Source: Chrysomallon squamiferum (lineage: Eukaryota > Mollusca > Gastropoda > Neomphalida > Peltospiridae). From it: a stretch of 64,000 nucleotides of DNA. Where the stretch lies: the NCBI GenBank assembly GCA_012295275.1, contig CM022668.1:2372989-2436988 (forward strand), written 5' to 3'. Position numbers and translations under genes: made by a program. The notes under the pieces are model-generated. The model ran no database searches. It saw only the letters and a list, made by a program, of their open reading frames with translations, and was not told the DNA's origin. This document shows, piece after piece, positions 35,995 through 47,654 of the stretch (the stretch's first letter is position 1; the number at the start of each line of letters is the position of its first letter).

Positions 35995-36888
35995 GTAGGT
36001 TTGGTCTTTTAGACATCGTTTAAAACATATGACTAAATTTCGTAACTTAAAAAAGTTCTTATTACTTCGTACAGTACGTCACTCCAAATAGAAATACACT
36101 TAGGTCCTAGAATATTATAACTTCATGTTTAAAATTTCTTTGTTTTCAAATATTTATAGTAAACATTATACATTTATTTTTAGATTTCAATTATTTGTTT
36201 TGTTAATTCTGAGATAAACGTTTGCCACCATAATTATTCTCTTAATTTATTGCCATGACGATGTAACTAATTACTAGTTAGCGTCTTCGCTGATATAAAA
36301 TCCAAACTTTAATAATTATATTGGTGTGGATGTGTATTTGTGGTAATGTTAAACATATGTCTCCCTCAGTGTTAATTTATATTCATTTATTTTAAGATGA
36401 TCTATATTTTGTCTGTTTGCATATAATAACATACAGTTACAGGCCAGTTTATGAGATGACATTTCTATTTTAGTACTGAAAGTTTCCTTCATTTTCAAAA
36501 CTACCATTATAATTATCAATGAACTGAGAGAAGATATTTATATTTCTGACAACTCCCCATACTTCTGTACCGTGTAGTTTAAAAGCCAGATGTAAAAGCG
36601 TTGTGTTCTCGTTAAAACCAGATAAGAACCGCTCTGAAACCCAAACTGCGACCACCATTCCTGAAAGAAAGATATAGTCTGTTTCAAAATAGTCGCTCTA
36701 GTTTTTGGTGCAAATTTTATATTTCAAATAATTATTGTTGTATTGAAGACTTTAGATGTGATGTTTAAAAATATATTTTATATTTTATATATATGGTAAA
36801 TGTTTGACATACTTATATTTGTGGGATATGTTATTTTCAGTTAAAGATTTTAAATAACTATGAACTATGTTAGCAACAACTAAACACA

Positions 36889-36960
<72 letters not shown>

Positions 36961-38787
36961 AATTCGTTTGTAACAAAATATTTATTTATTTTTCTTTAAC
37001 CACCTTCAAAAGATAACACTATTTATAGATTAGAAATATATTTTCAAAAGATAATACTCTTCATAGATTAGAATTATATTTTCATCAACAATAAAAGTAA
37101 AGATAAGAAGAACATTAACAACAACAACAACAACAATAATAATAATAATAAATAATCTACAAACAATGATAACTTTAATAATAATATGAGTAAATAATAT
37201 CAATAAACAAATGGTGATGATAACAGTAAGAATAATAATAATAATATAATAACAATAATAATAACAACAATAATAACAATAATGATGATGATAAATAAAT
37301 AAATAAATAATAATTCTAGTAAAACTAATATTTTGACTTATAAATGTTACACATCTATAAACTTGTGCTATAGATATAAATATTTTGAACAGTATAAATG
37401 CTTGCTGGCAGAAATTCCATTCTCATTTTTATCTTTTCATAATGTTTAGAAAACACGAATGTTTATTAAAAGATAACGCAAGTAAAATAAATTTCAATGG
37501 TGATTTTGGTTTTTCTCATAAAAAAGACATCAGAAATGATAAACGTATCATCAACTGTGTCAGTGTTTACGTGAGATTAGACCTGATTTCAGTTACAAAA
37601 CAAATCTGATTTTAAACATTTTACATTCCTAAAGCTTTTAAAATAAACTTATGGCAAAAATAACAAACATGAGACAGATAAAACGACCTCCATTGTAGAG
37701 ATTTGAAGTAATTTTTTAACTCCATAAAAATTGAGACTAGCGAATCCAGATTCATACAAGGTGTGTAATATGTGTGTTATTACACAGAACAGTGTTTTAC
37801 TTTATCTGTCAGTATTCTCATATTAATATTCATATTTGTTTCACATTCTTATTCTCTTTTATTTATTTCATTATAGCAATCTGTATTCCAATTTATATAT
37901 AAATATATATGGTTAATTTTTACCACATTTTTAATAACAAAATAAATATTAATTAAAATTAAAATTAAAATTAAATAATAAATAAAAACTATTAGTGTTT
38001 ACTTATTTTATATTAAGTTACAAAGTTTTAAAATATGAAGAAGAAAATGCAACATATATTTTTGAATATATTCTTTCTAAACTTATAAATCATCAGTTTC
38101 AAAATCATTATTATCATCATCACCATTACAAACGTAAATCAGTGTTGATAAACAATTAATAATAAGTAATGAAAATAAATAAATAAATTAATTAATAAAA
38201 TAATATATAATTAAAAAAAAAGAAAAGAAATGATTATAATAATAATAATAATAATTATTAAAAAATAAATAAATAAATAAATGTAACATTATTTTCAAAC
38301 TAAAACACATTTTGTTTTCTCTGTCCAGACTGTGGTGGTACGACAGTTGGGTTTGGATACTCGGGTACGTTAGAGTATCACTACAAGTATCTCAAGAAGA
38401 AGTACGAAGGCTGCACGCATATCCATGGCAACCTGGAAATCACTAACCTGGTTGACAGAAGCGTCCAGTACGACCTGAGTTTTCTGCGAGAGATTCGCTA
38501 CGTCAGCGGCTACGTGCTCATCGGCCTGGTGACGGAGGTGTTCCACATTCCGCTCACCAACCTGGAGATCATCCGCGGCAACAGCACGTACAGAATACAC
38601 GGCGAGGACTACAGCTTCGTTGTGGCTCTCACCTCGCGATACGGAGACGAGAAAATGGGCCTGAAGGCTCTCCATCTTCCTGCACTGAGAGGTGAGTGTG
38701 ACAGCAGCAACAACAACAATAACAAAACAACAATAACAACAGCAACAACAACAACAACAACAAAACAACAATAACAACAACAACACT

Positions 38788-38820
<33 letters not shown>

Positions 38821-40790
38821 AATAATAACAATAACAAAACAACAAAGCTACAATAATGATACACATCAAAATATTATTTGAATATTTATCTCTTTGTCTC
38901 CGACACTGTTTGAATGTCTCTGTGTTGTTCTTACTCTCATACAAACATTTCAGTTCACACACACTGAAAACACATCCAGATACTTAGAAAGATAAACAAA
39001 GAGAGACCATGCTATATATGACTGTCTGTATTGTAAGTGTTTTATTTCAGAGATATCTGAAGGCAAAGTGTTGTTCAAACAAAACCCAGCTCTATGCTAT
39101 ATATGTATGTCTGTCTGTGTTTTATTTCAGAGATATCTGAAGGCAAAGTGTTGTTCAAACAAAACCCAGCTCTATGCTATATATGTATGTCTGTCTGTGT
39201 TTTATTTCAGAGATATCTGAAGGCAAAGTGTTGTTCAAACAAAACCCAGCTCTGTGTTATGTGGACACAATCGCCTGGGACAGCATTTGCAGGGGACGAA
39301 ATCATTCTGTGGCCTTTCTAGACAGACCTTTCTCCAAGGACTGTAAGTAACCATGGCAACCTGAGGTCATATATTAGTCATGTATTAAAGGGGTGTGGTG
39401 GTAATGCTATGCTATAGATTATATTTTCACTAGATGTGTACAACACCTGTTGTTAAAACACAATAGTTCTAACTGCGTTTGCTTATAACTAATATACTCT
39501 AAACTTTTATAAAGAATAAATATGTGCAACCCATAATTATAACAAAAGTTTAATTTTTGTTTTGCCTGAAATGAAACAGTTGAAAAGAAGTTTAATAAAT
39601 GCCACCAATAGTCTTAGCATTATCTGGACATTTATAAGCAAGTACACACCATAATTATACCATTGTCTATTAATTTTCTTACTGAGTGTAAATATTCTCT
39701 ATCCTGGTATTTACAGTAATGCTTTAGTAGATTACCACATTGATATATATAATATAGATAATTGAATAAACTGATTATTTGCAACAGTTTTTGTGATTCT
39801 GCATTCAGCAAACTACTGTACTTGTGATTTTCTGGTTTAACAGTTTGATAATTTTTATTTTATTTTATTATTAATTTTATTTATTTATTTATTATTTTTT
39901 AATTTCAGGTGATCAGTGTTCAGACAACTGTCAGGAATCGGAGACTGAGGTTGGAGGATGCTGGAGCACATTTCCAGAATACTGCGCGAGAGGTGAGTTT
40001 GTCATCAGTGTCAAGAGTCAGATGCACACTTTTAAATTACAAGATGGTGGAGAATAAACCGATTTTCTTTTCAGATAGCTCATTTCCAATAATCTGTCAT
40101 ACTTTATCATTATGAAAATGTGATTGCCAACAATAAAACAATGATTTCAAAATGATCTTAATTTTTTTTTTTTCATTCACTTTAATTTTAAAGCTTTGTT
40201 TCAAAAGATGAATCTAGTGTAAGTGTACAGTTTTCACTGTTTCAGGACAGAAACAGCACTGTCACCAGTCTTGTCCGGATCGCTGTTTCGGTGCAAATTC
40301 TGACCAGTGCTGTCATTCCCAGTGTGCAGCAGGGTGCTCTGGTCCTACACAGTTCGACTGCGTGGTAAGTGATGTCCTGCTTTCTGTGTTTTACAGACTG
40401 CTTACAACAAAATATTCTGTCGTAAATATAAACAATTTCTTTTTAATACGAATGTTTTTGTTGTTGTTCTTTTAATTATATTTTCTTAGTATTCATTTCA
40501 TTCCCCCCCAACTTAAATTCTGTTTTTATTATTTACATTCATCCTTTATATTAAATTCCTAGAACTGAAAATTACTTTTAGAAATATTAGAAAAGTTCAA
40601 GAAATATATATATATATAAAAAACTAACAAACAACAAACAAACAAACAAAAAAAATAAATTAAATTAAAAAAAAAAATAAATAAAATTTTCTTTCTACAG
40701 ATGTGCAAAGATTTCGACTATTACGGAGAATGTCGATCTTTCTGTCCTGATGGAACATATCCAGTCAAAAACAGTTGTATCAAATTCTGA
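35895..40790 (+). CDS. Secreted EGFR/ErbB L1-furin-like protein, short form
   Basis: Six coding exons: 35895-35994, 38329-38691, 39211-39342, 39909-39992, 40246-40364 and 40701-40790. They join cleanly into 295 residues. MMKSFFLLTVCFINAVIS is a signal peptide. L1 spans about residues 34-180 (GNLEITNL, SFLREIRYVSGYVLIGL, LTNLEIIRGNSTY, NPALCYVDTIAW). Cys-rich modules span 199-295 (CSDNC, CCHSQCAAGCSGP, CKDF, CRSFCPDGTYP) and the protein stops at SCIKF. N-glycosylation sequons NST and NHS are present. EGFR continues here into a long loop, the dimerisation arm, which is missing. C. elegans HPA-1/HPA-2 and Drosophila SDR are precedents for secreted receptor-ectodomain proteins that modulate EGF or insulin signalling. 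That this protein acts likewise is inference. A divergent paralog starts about 2.5 kb away. Confidence 0.88.
36880..36957. repeat. AC microsatellite
   Basis: About 35 AC units in intron 1 of the plus ErbB-like gene. Confidence 0.97.
38329..38691 (+). CDS. Exon 2: L1 domain (plus ErbB-like gene)
   Basis: Acceptor CTGTCCAG, donor GTGAGT, phase 1 in and out. It encodes CGGTTVGFGYSGTLEYH, GNLEITNLVDRSVQYDLSFL and GYVLIGLVTEVFHIPLTNL. Immediately downstream the intron opens with about 140 bp of CAA/ACA repeats. Confidence 0.94.
38703..38850. repeat. CAA/ACA-rich microsatellite
   Basis: Nearly pure AAC/ACA/AAT trinucleotides starting about a dozen bases after the exon 2 donor of the plus ErbB-like gene. 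Confidence 0.95.
39040..39260 (+). repeat. 80-bp triplication of a splice acceptor and exon start
   Basis: TTTTATTTCAG plus the first 40-odd bases of exon 3 (EISEGKVLFKQNPAL) occur with AG at 39050, 39130 and 39210. The two 80-bp units are identical to each other. Only the third copy runs on into the full exon. Confidence 0.96.
39211..39342 (+). CDS. Exon 3: end of L1 domain (plus ErbB-like gene)
   Basis: Encodes EISEGKVLFKQNPALCYVDT and IAWDSICRG, with donor GTAAGT. The acceptor plus the first part of this exon occurs three times in a row. Only this last copy keeps frame and continues into the complete exon. Confidence 0.93.
39909..39992 (+). CDS. Exon 4: first Cys-rich module (plus ErbB-like gene)
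   Basis: Encodes CDQCSDNCQESETEVGGCWS and YCAR; acceptor AATTTCAG, donor GTGAGT. It is two codons longer than its counterpart in the minus gene. Confidence 0.88.
40246..40364 (+). CDS. Exon 5: Cys-rich module (plus ErbB-like gene)
   Basis: 119 bp encoding CHQSCPDRCFGANSDQCCHS and QCAAGCSGPTQFDCV, closely matching the CCHNQCAAGCTGP segment of human EGFR. Ends in phase 0 at GTAAGT. Confidence 0.93.
40701..40790 (+). CDS. Exon 6: truncated Cys-rich piece and stop (plus ErbB-like gene)
   Basis: Encodes MCKDFDYYGECRSFCPDGTY then PVKNSCIKF and TGA. The Met is internal, encoded by the first codon after the splice, as in the minus paralog. The stop makes a soluble protein. Confidence 0.9.
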   Translation: MCKDFDYYGECRSFCPDGTYPVKNSCIKF

Positions 40791-41036
40791 TCACGTTTTG
40801 TGTTAACAACAAACAACAGAAAGACTGGGACTGAAAAGAGAGAGAGAGGAAAAATAATTTCATGTTTCTGTAGCTGAAATAATTCAGTGTCTGAAGATAA
40901 ATGTTATTTGAAAACAAGATTTGTCTTTTTGAAATCATGTGACTGGACTTATTGTACAAATGTACATTTAAAATAAGTATTTTTAAAAATAGTTTTCTTC
41001 AGTCCATTTCTGTAAGCATATCATTTTCACTTTATT

Positions 41037-41091
<55 letters not shown>

Positions 41092-42196
41092 GTGAGTAAG
41101 CATGTTGTGAGTCAACAATTATTATTTTTTATTTTTTTATTTATATGTTTAATAATTATCTTTTACATATTATTATCTAAGTTTAAGAATTAAAGATTTT
41201 CAGAGTAACTGTTGCATTTGATTAGCTAGTTGTAAAGGTATCAAGAATATCTTCATTTTTTAATTATTTTTTTTAGTTTTTTTTTTTTTTTTTTTTAACT
41301 GATAGAATTTTCCTTCTTTAGCTTTTTATTTATATTTTTTATTATTTATTTTTAAACAAAGTTGATTTTCAGTGAATTATTTAACCCTTGAGTACAAAAG
41401 AAATACAAGATAAATTAAGTCAAAGACCAATGATTTTTTTTGTTTTGTTCTAAACTAGTAAAAATATTCAACTTGTAAAAAGTTCAGAATTTACGTTTGA
41501 AATTTTGTGTCCATTTACATTTGACTTCACGTTTTGTACATTGCCTTTTTTATACTTTTATTTATTTTTGTATGTGTATATTGTAGTAAGCATTAAACAT
41601 ATTGGAATAAAAAATAGTGAAAAATACATAACAAATCTGTCTTATTTTTATTTAGATCATTCAATAATTCATATTCTGTTCATATTTAACATATTTTACT
41701 GTTCCATTTTTAACGAAGAAATAAATTTAACCACATACTCTACAATTGTAATGCTCATGACAATATTCCTAAACTTTCTTTTTATATTATTCATGAAAAT
41801 CATGACCATTTATATTTTTTCAGTATTCATGAAGTCACATACCTTTTTGTCATTTTCACTTCACAGTTCATGAAGTCACACATCTAAATATACATTTTTA
41901 CCATCACCATTATTCGTGAAAACATACGTTTATAAATTTTACTTATTCACTGTTTGTAAAGTTACACTTCCCATCAACCACCTTTTGTTGTTGTCACTGC
42001 TGATGTCGCTTCCAGATAACGTGTTGTTGTTTTCATTGTTGATGATAATGTAGACAATCTGATAAGCTTTATTATGTAAAATTTTGTAATAAAGTTTGTA
42101 ATGAATTTAAAAATTTTAAATTACTTGCTGAATACTCTGACAGTAATGAATAAACAAAGGTGTAATTAATAAAATAAGTAATAAATAAATAAAGCA

Positions 42197-42229
<33 letters not shown>

Positions 42230-45200
42230 TAAATAAATAAAAATAATAATAAATATATAAAATTAATTAGAAACAGAAGAGTAAATAAATTTGGATTGGT
42301 AGAAATATAGACAGAAAATGAATAAATAATATTACAATGGTTTACAATAATAATAATAAATTAATAAATTGAACTGAATTAATTTGAAATAATAAAAAAT
42401 AAATTAAAATAAATTAATAAATAAAAACAGACAGCAATTAGCATGAAAACAAGTTTATATAAAATTCCATATGCAAGAAGAAGCATCTTTGACATACACG
42501 ATACACGTACAGTATTTTCAAACACTTTTTAAAAACAGAACTAAAAGATAACATTTTGTATTTTAGAATTTAGAATATAAGCAGGAACTGGATCACAAAC
42601 TGATAATAAGAAAATAGTAATCTTCAAAATAAACAAACACTAACCATGTTAACAGAATATATAAATAAGTAAATAATAAAATATATGAAGGTTCACTAAA
42701 AGAAAATTAAAGAAAAAAAAATGTTGGCTTTTGTGTTAAAGAATAAAAAGAAAATTGTCACTATTTTATATAACATAACTTTTAACATTTTTTTTATTTT
42801 TATTTAAATTTATTTTAAAAAAACGTTTTCTTCAAATGAAGACAAATTCTGATTTCCTATTTATTTTTAGTATATTTATATTCAGCATGTTGTATTTTTA
42901 TTTATGCTTTACTGAAAAGAAAAAAAAAATAAATAAATAAAAATGAAGATGTAATCCTGAGAAAAGCATTAAATAAAAAAAAAATAAAAAATAGGCCTGA
43001 GATAAAACACACACAAATGTAAATGAAATTATGATTAAAAAAACCAGTAAAATAAACTGACATAAGTCTATCCACTTTAGAAGAAAAAAACAAAATAGTT
43101 TTAATTTGTCTGATAAAGATGTCTTTTAAAATAGTAATAATAAAATAAATAAAATAAATAAAATAAATAAATAAAAATCTCAGAATAAAACATGAAATCA
43201 CACTGAACATTTAAAATATAGTTAATGACTAGAACTCACTGAAAATGTAGACATTTTTTATTTGTATGTTAACATGATTTCTAAATAATGTTTTAAAATT
43301 TTTTCAATATTTTTTCTTTACAATGGCCAAAACTGAATTTTCAGAAGATATACATGTTATCTCTATTACACATGACATTTTGAATATCATGATTAATTAG
43401 ATTTTATTATTTGCATTTCCCATGAAATAAAGTAATCAGTTCTAGAGGCATATCAACATATTATTATTATTATTATAATAATATTACAGAACATTACATT
43501 TTTTCTTTTCACAGCAAAAAGAGATAAAAAAGAAATAATTGTTTTCTGAATTTATCTGGATTGTGACCTATTTGCTTTGCTTGCCATTACAACATAATTA
43601 ACATCTTTTTAACACTTTACAAAGTACTGAGAAAATAAAATAAAAATAAGGAACAACTGTAACTATGAAGATAATAAAATTTGCAATTTAAAAAAAAACT
43701 TTTTTTTTTTCTAAACACAAAACATTAACAAATCTATGTACATAGTTACATTTGTTTTCTCAACAAAGAACTTTAAAACCAGCCAAATTTTTATATAAAA
43801 GGCAAATTTGTGACATTATTTCTGAGTTTGTTGACGACAGTCATGATTCACAATGTATGCATATTGATACTTTATTTTTAGTTGTTTAAATTTTTTCATT
43901 AGAACAAAAAAAAAAAATTAATAATATTAATTAAAAAAAAATACAAATAAAATAAACCAAATATTTTATGAAAAGAAACATTAATGCTTTTCACAATAAT
44001 AATAATAATAATAATAATAATAATCATATAAAAATAAGTAAATAAATAAAGCAATAATAAAAAAATATTCTGCTACATATAAAATACAATACAAATAGAA
44101 AATGATTTATAACAATGTTAATTTTTCATACATAATTATTCAGAATTAATTAACATAAATATAACAATTATTTTTAATCACTGACTTCTGCTATTAAATA
44201 TTCATTTTGTTATTAATTTAGGTCTTATTTTTAACTAGTCCTAGAAAAAATATACACTTCTTCTTACATCATGTTGATAGTAAAGTAGAAAATTGCTATC
44301 ATCATTCATCATGGGTACTCAATCAGCAACAAAAAATCTTTAACAGAAATCTTTCTATAAATGAAGAGCTTATTTGCTAACTGATAATTATGATGTAATT
44401 ATTTACTATAGTTTTTTATAATAACTTTTTGTATTATTAAACCAGACATTAATTACTGATACTTTAAGATTTGAGATAAACATTAATTATTAAAATATTA
44501 AATATTGAAATAATAAATTGTTCCAGGATTTATCCAATTCAGTTTTAATTATTTATAATTTTAATAAGTAATTATTTTGTCATCTGTTTAGTTTAGTTTT
44601 TAAAACAATTCACAATTCAACACAACTCTATATTAACATGAATTAATTCTCAACTCTAAAATGGATGAAGACTGATACAAATTTTCATCATAATTAGAAA
44701 TACTTTTTTTTTTTTTGCACCAACTTGGATTAAAAACAAAACAAAAAACTCACAGAAATGTATATACATTAATTTCAAACATTCTAAACAATAATGTTTT
44801 TATTAAATAAAGAAAAGAAAAGAATGGAAGAAGAAAAAAATGAAATAAATGAAAAATAAAATTTAAAAAAAAGTAATTAAGAACTTAAAAATAACAAAAA
44901 AGTAGAACTTACATTTTAAATTAGGATTGCTAAATTTTAATTTTATATTACACTGTAGCATTTATTTTACAGAATTTCTTCTTCTTAGTTTGTTAATAAT
45001 AATATAAAAATGAAATGAAATGATAAAATAAAATATATTTTGAAAAAATAAAAATTATAAGCCTTAGATGATATTTAATTAAAAAACAGTAGGCATATAT
45101 AGATTAATTATTTGTTTTAGAATTATCTTTAAAGATTACCCAACTAGCATCTTAATTATATTCGATGTAGATTAATTTAACAGGTTTTTTTTTTCTGCAC

Positions 45201-45577
45201 CTATTAAACAAGAACTATCACAAAACTGCATAAAACAGTTGTTTATACACTGATGTGAAACAGTAGCATAGATACTCTGATATACTTCATTGTTTAACTT
45301 TGTAGTGACTATACCATTGATATGTACATATTACATACATAAAGGCAAGGTATATTAGTTTTACAAAGTGAAGCACAGACATGCAAAATCTAAGATTTAC
45401 TGTGCTTATTTGTAGGAAGTTATCAAAAAGAATAAAAAGCATAATAATAATGATGATGATGATGATGACTATGATAATGATAACAGCAATAATAATAACT
45501 AAATAAATAAAAAGAAATAAATTATTAAAAAAGTTAATAGTTTACTTGTATCTAGTTCTAGTATAAATTATTCTTGC

Positions 45578-45628
<51 letters not shown>

Positions 45629-46279
45629 AATAATAAAAATAAAATATTTAATTCAAGGCAAGGATTAATTTTGTTATTATAAAATGTATGAAATCTGGAT
45701 GAGATAATTAAAAAGGAATAGATTTCTGATTTAAATGAAATCAGAGAATAACAACATCTACAGTGAAAAACATTTATCACAAGCTGTGAAATACCCGAAG
45801 CTGCTGCATAAAGGTAAATAACGTAATATTTTAACTACGTCCTCTACAAAATTAATATTAATAAAACCATTGTGACATATCACATTTTATTATTTAAATT
45901 ATTACTGTATCAGCTTAACATTAATTACATCAAGAATTAATTAAATTGTGTAACAAAAATGTTTCATTTTAAGCCCAGCGTATAAAACAAACATCATAAC
46001 CCTAGTTGCAAACCCTAGTTGGCCCTATACATGATGTAATTTACATACATATTACTGTTTTTTTGAAAATGTTAGGTACATGTACTGCAATCAACAGATT
46101 TACTTCAAACAAAACAAGAGGTAATCAAACTTTCTTTTATCTATTAGACAACAAATAAAACTTTCCACACACACAGAAGATACCAAGGCAAACATAACTG
46201 CAAAAATATGAAATTTACAAGCTTAAAATACTGTATTGCTTTGTTGTTTTGAAAACAGCTTATAAAATGCATCTTGTTT
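40791..46279. other. Gene-poor region between ErbB-like gene and CASC3
   Basis: The 3' regions of two convergent genes meet here. AT-rich, with ATT runs at about 41041-41091 and 45580-45624, TAAATA repeats and poly-A tracts. No coding exon was recognised. Confidence 0.6.
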
Positions 46280-47501
46280 CTACTGCGATGAGCGACTTTC
46301 AACTTTAATGTTTTCAGTTAATTTAGTTTTTTCTGAAGTTTGCCTGTCAACTGCAAAGCCTGGAGTCTGAGACTCAGTCTGTACAGACATCCCCAGCTCC
46401 TGCACAGTGGGTTTGTTGTCTTCGACCTTCAGATGTCGTTTGACTACAAACTCATGAACCACTGGAGCTCTGTACGTCTGTTCTTCATCTGCACCACTCA
46501 CATTGCCTTTGTTATCAGTTGTCTCCCCCTTAATAGCACTCATTACATCCCCTTTATTATCACTGACCTTATTTTCTTCACCAGCTGTCTTCTCCTGATT
46601 ATCATTAACTATATCCCCTCTATTACCTCTCATTTCCTCTTTTTCCTCACTAGAGTTCTCCTCAGTATCATTAATTACCTCCCCTTTGTTATCACTAATC
46701 TCACTTTCTTTACTGGTTGTCTTCTCCTGGTCTTCAGAAGTTATGTCCCTTTGAGAACTCTCATTGTTCTCCTTTTTAACAGTCACTGCCTCTAGGTTTA
46801 CATCTCTGTGACAAGCACTGTCAGAATGATCTGTGACGTGAGAATCACTGTCAGCTTTCTCACAGCTTTCTGAAATATCAGCATTTTCTGTTTTGACTGC
46901 ACTGGAAGTCACATGACTTTCCCTTCCTTTCTGTGTGTCATCTTCATTCACCTGACTTGTAACACTTTCACAAGAATTACTGTCCAGAGAAGAAACCTGA
47001 TTTGTTTTACTAGTACTGTTATCATCCCTGTCCACAGCACTGGATATGCGTGCTTTAACCTCACCACCAGCTTGTTTCTCACTCACAGATTCAGCTTCAC
47101 ACTCTACAGAATCATTTTCTAAATTTCTTTCTAAAATGTCACTCTGGATGCGGCTTCGGTCAGTTTGAGAGGAATTTCTTACATCACTCCCACCCGACAA
47201 GCTACACGAGTTCAAACTCTGACCAGTGTTTGTTACATCAACACTCTCACCTGACCTTTCACTATCTACTACACTGTCTTCAACACTGGACATGTTGGGC
47301 ACACTGCTGCTGCTGTTGTTGTTGCTGTTATAAAGATGATGTTCACTGTCAGGTGCCCAGTCCTGCTGTCCTACGTCTTCGCTGTACTCGATGGGTTCAG
47401 GTTCCTGAACCTCCTCCGTACTGTACCCACCCCACTCAGGTTGCCCCCCTTCTTCTGCACCCTGGTTCTCCTGACTCCTACAGTCTCCCCTCGGCCGATC
47501 C
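46280..47501 (-). CDS. CASC3: CASC3 last exon candidate, acidic tail, frame conflict
   Basis: A very good acceptor (TTTATTTCAG) precedes 47501. A 406-codon open frame runs to a TAA or similar stop at 46280 with Ser/Glu/Asp/Asn-rich sequence such as DNKGEVINDTEENSSEEKEE. Joined to exon 11 in phase 0, however, the first 21 residues (DRPRGDCRSQENQG onward) hit a stop. The long frame is one base off, and the shift would be cured by one base fewer in the run of four G at 47460-47463. It may be an assembly indel, a true frameshift or unrecognised splicing. Human CASC3 has no such tail. Confidence 0.65.
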
Positions 47502-47623
47502 TGAAATAAACAAATAAAAAGTTTATCAAAACATTATTTTATTTAAATAAAAACCTATTATTCACAAATATTAAAATAGATCAAATATGGAAATTACAAG
47601 ATTTTATTTAAAAAGTGCATACA

Positions 47624-47654
<31 letters not shown>

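Noticed and set aside
39094-39321. 75-residue open frame across the acceptor triplication
   Set aside because: It reads through intron sequence in the wrong frame. The real exon starts at 39211 and matches its paralog.
46340-46795. 151-residue plus-strand frame
   Set aside because: Antisense of the CASC3 acidic exon; hydrophobic reading of GA-rich codons and no family match.
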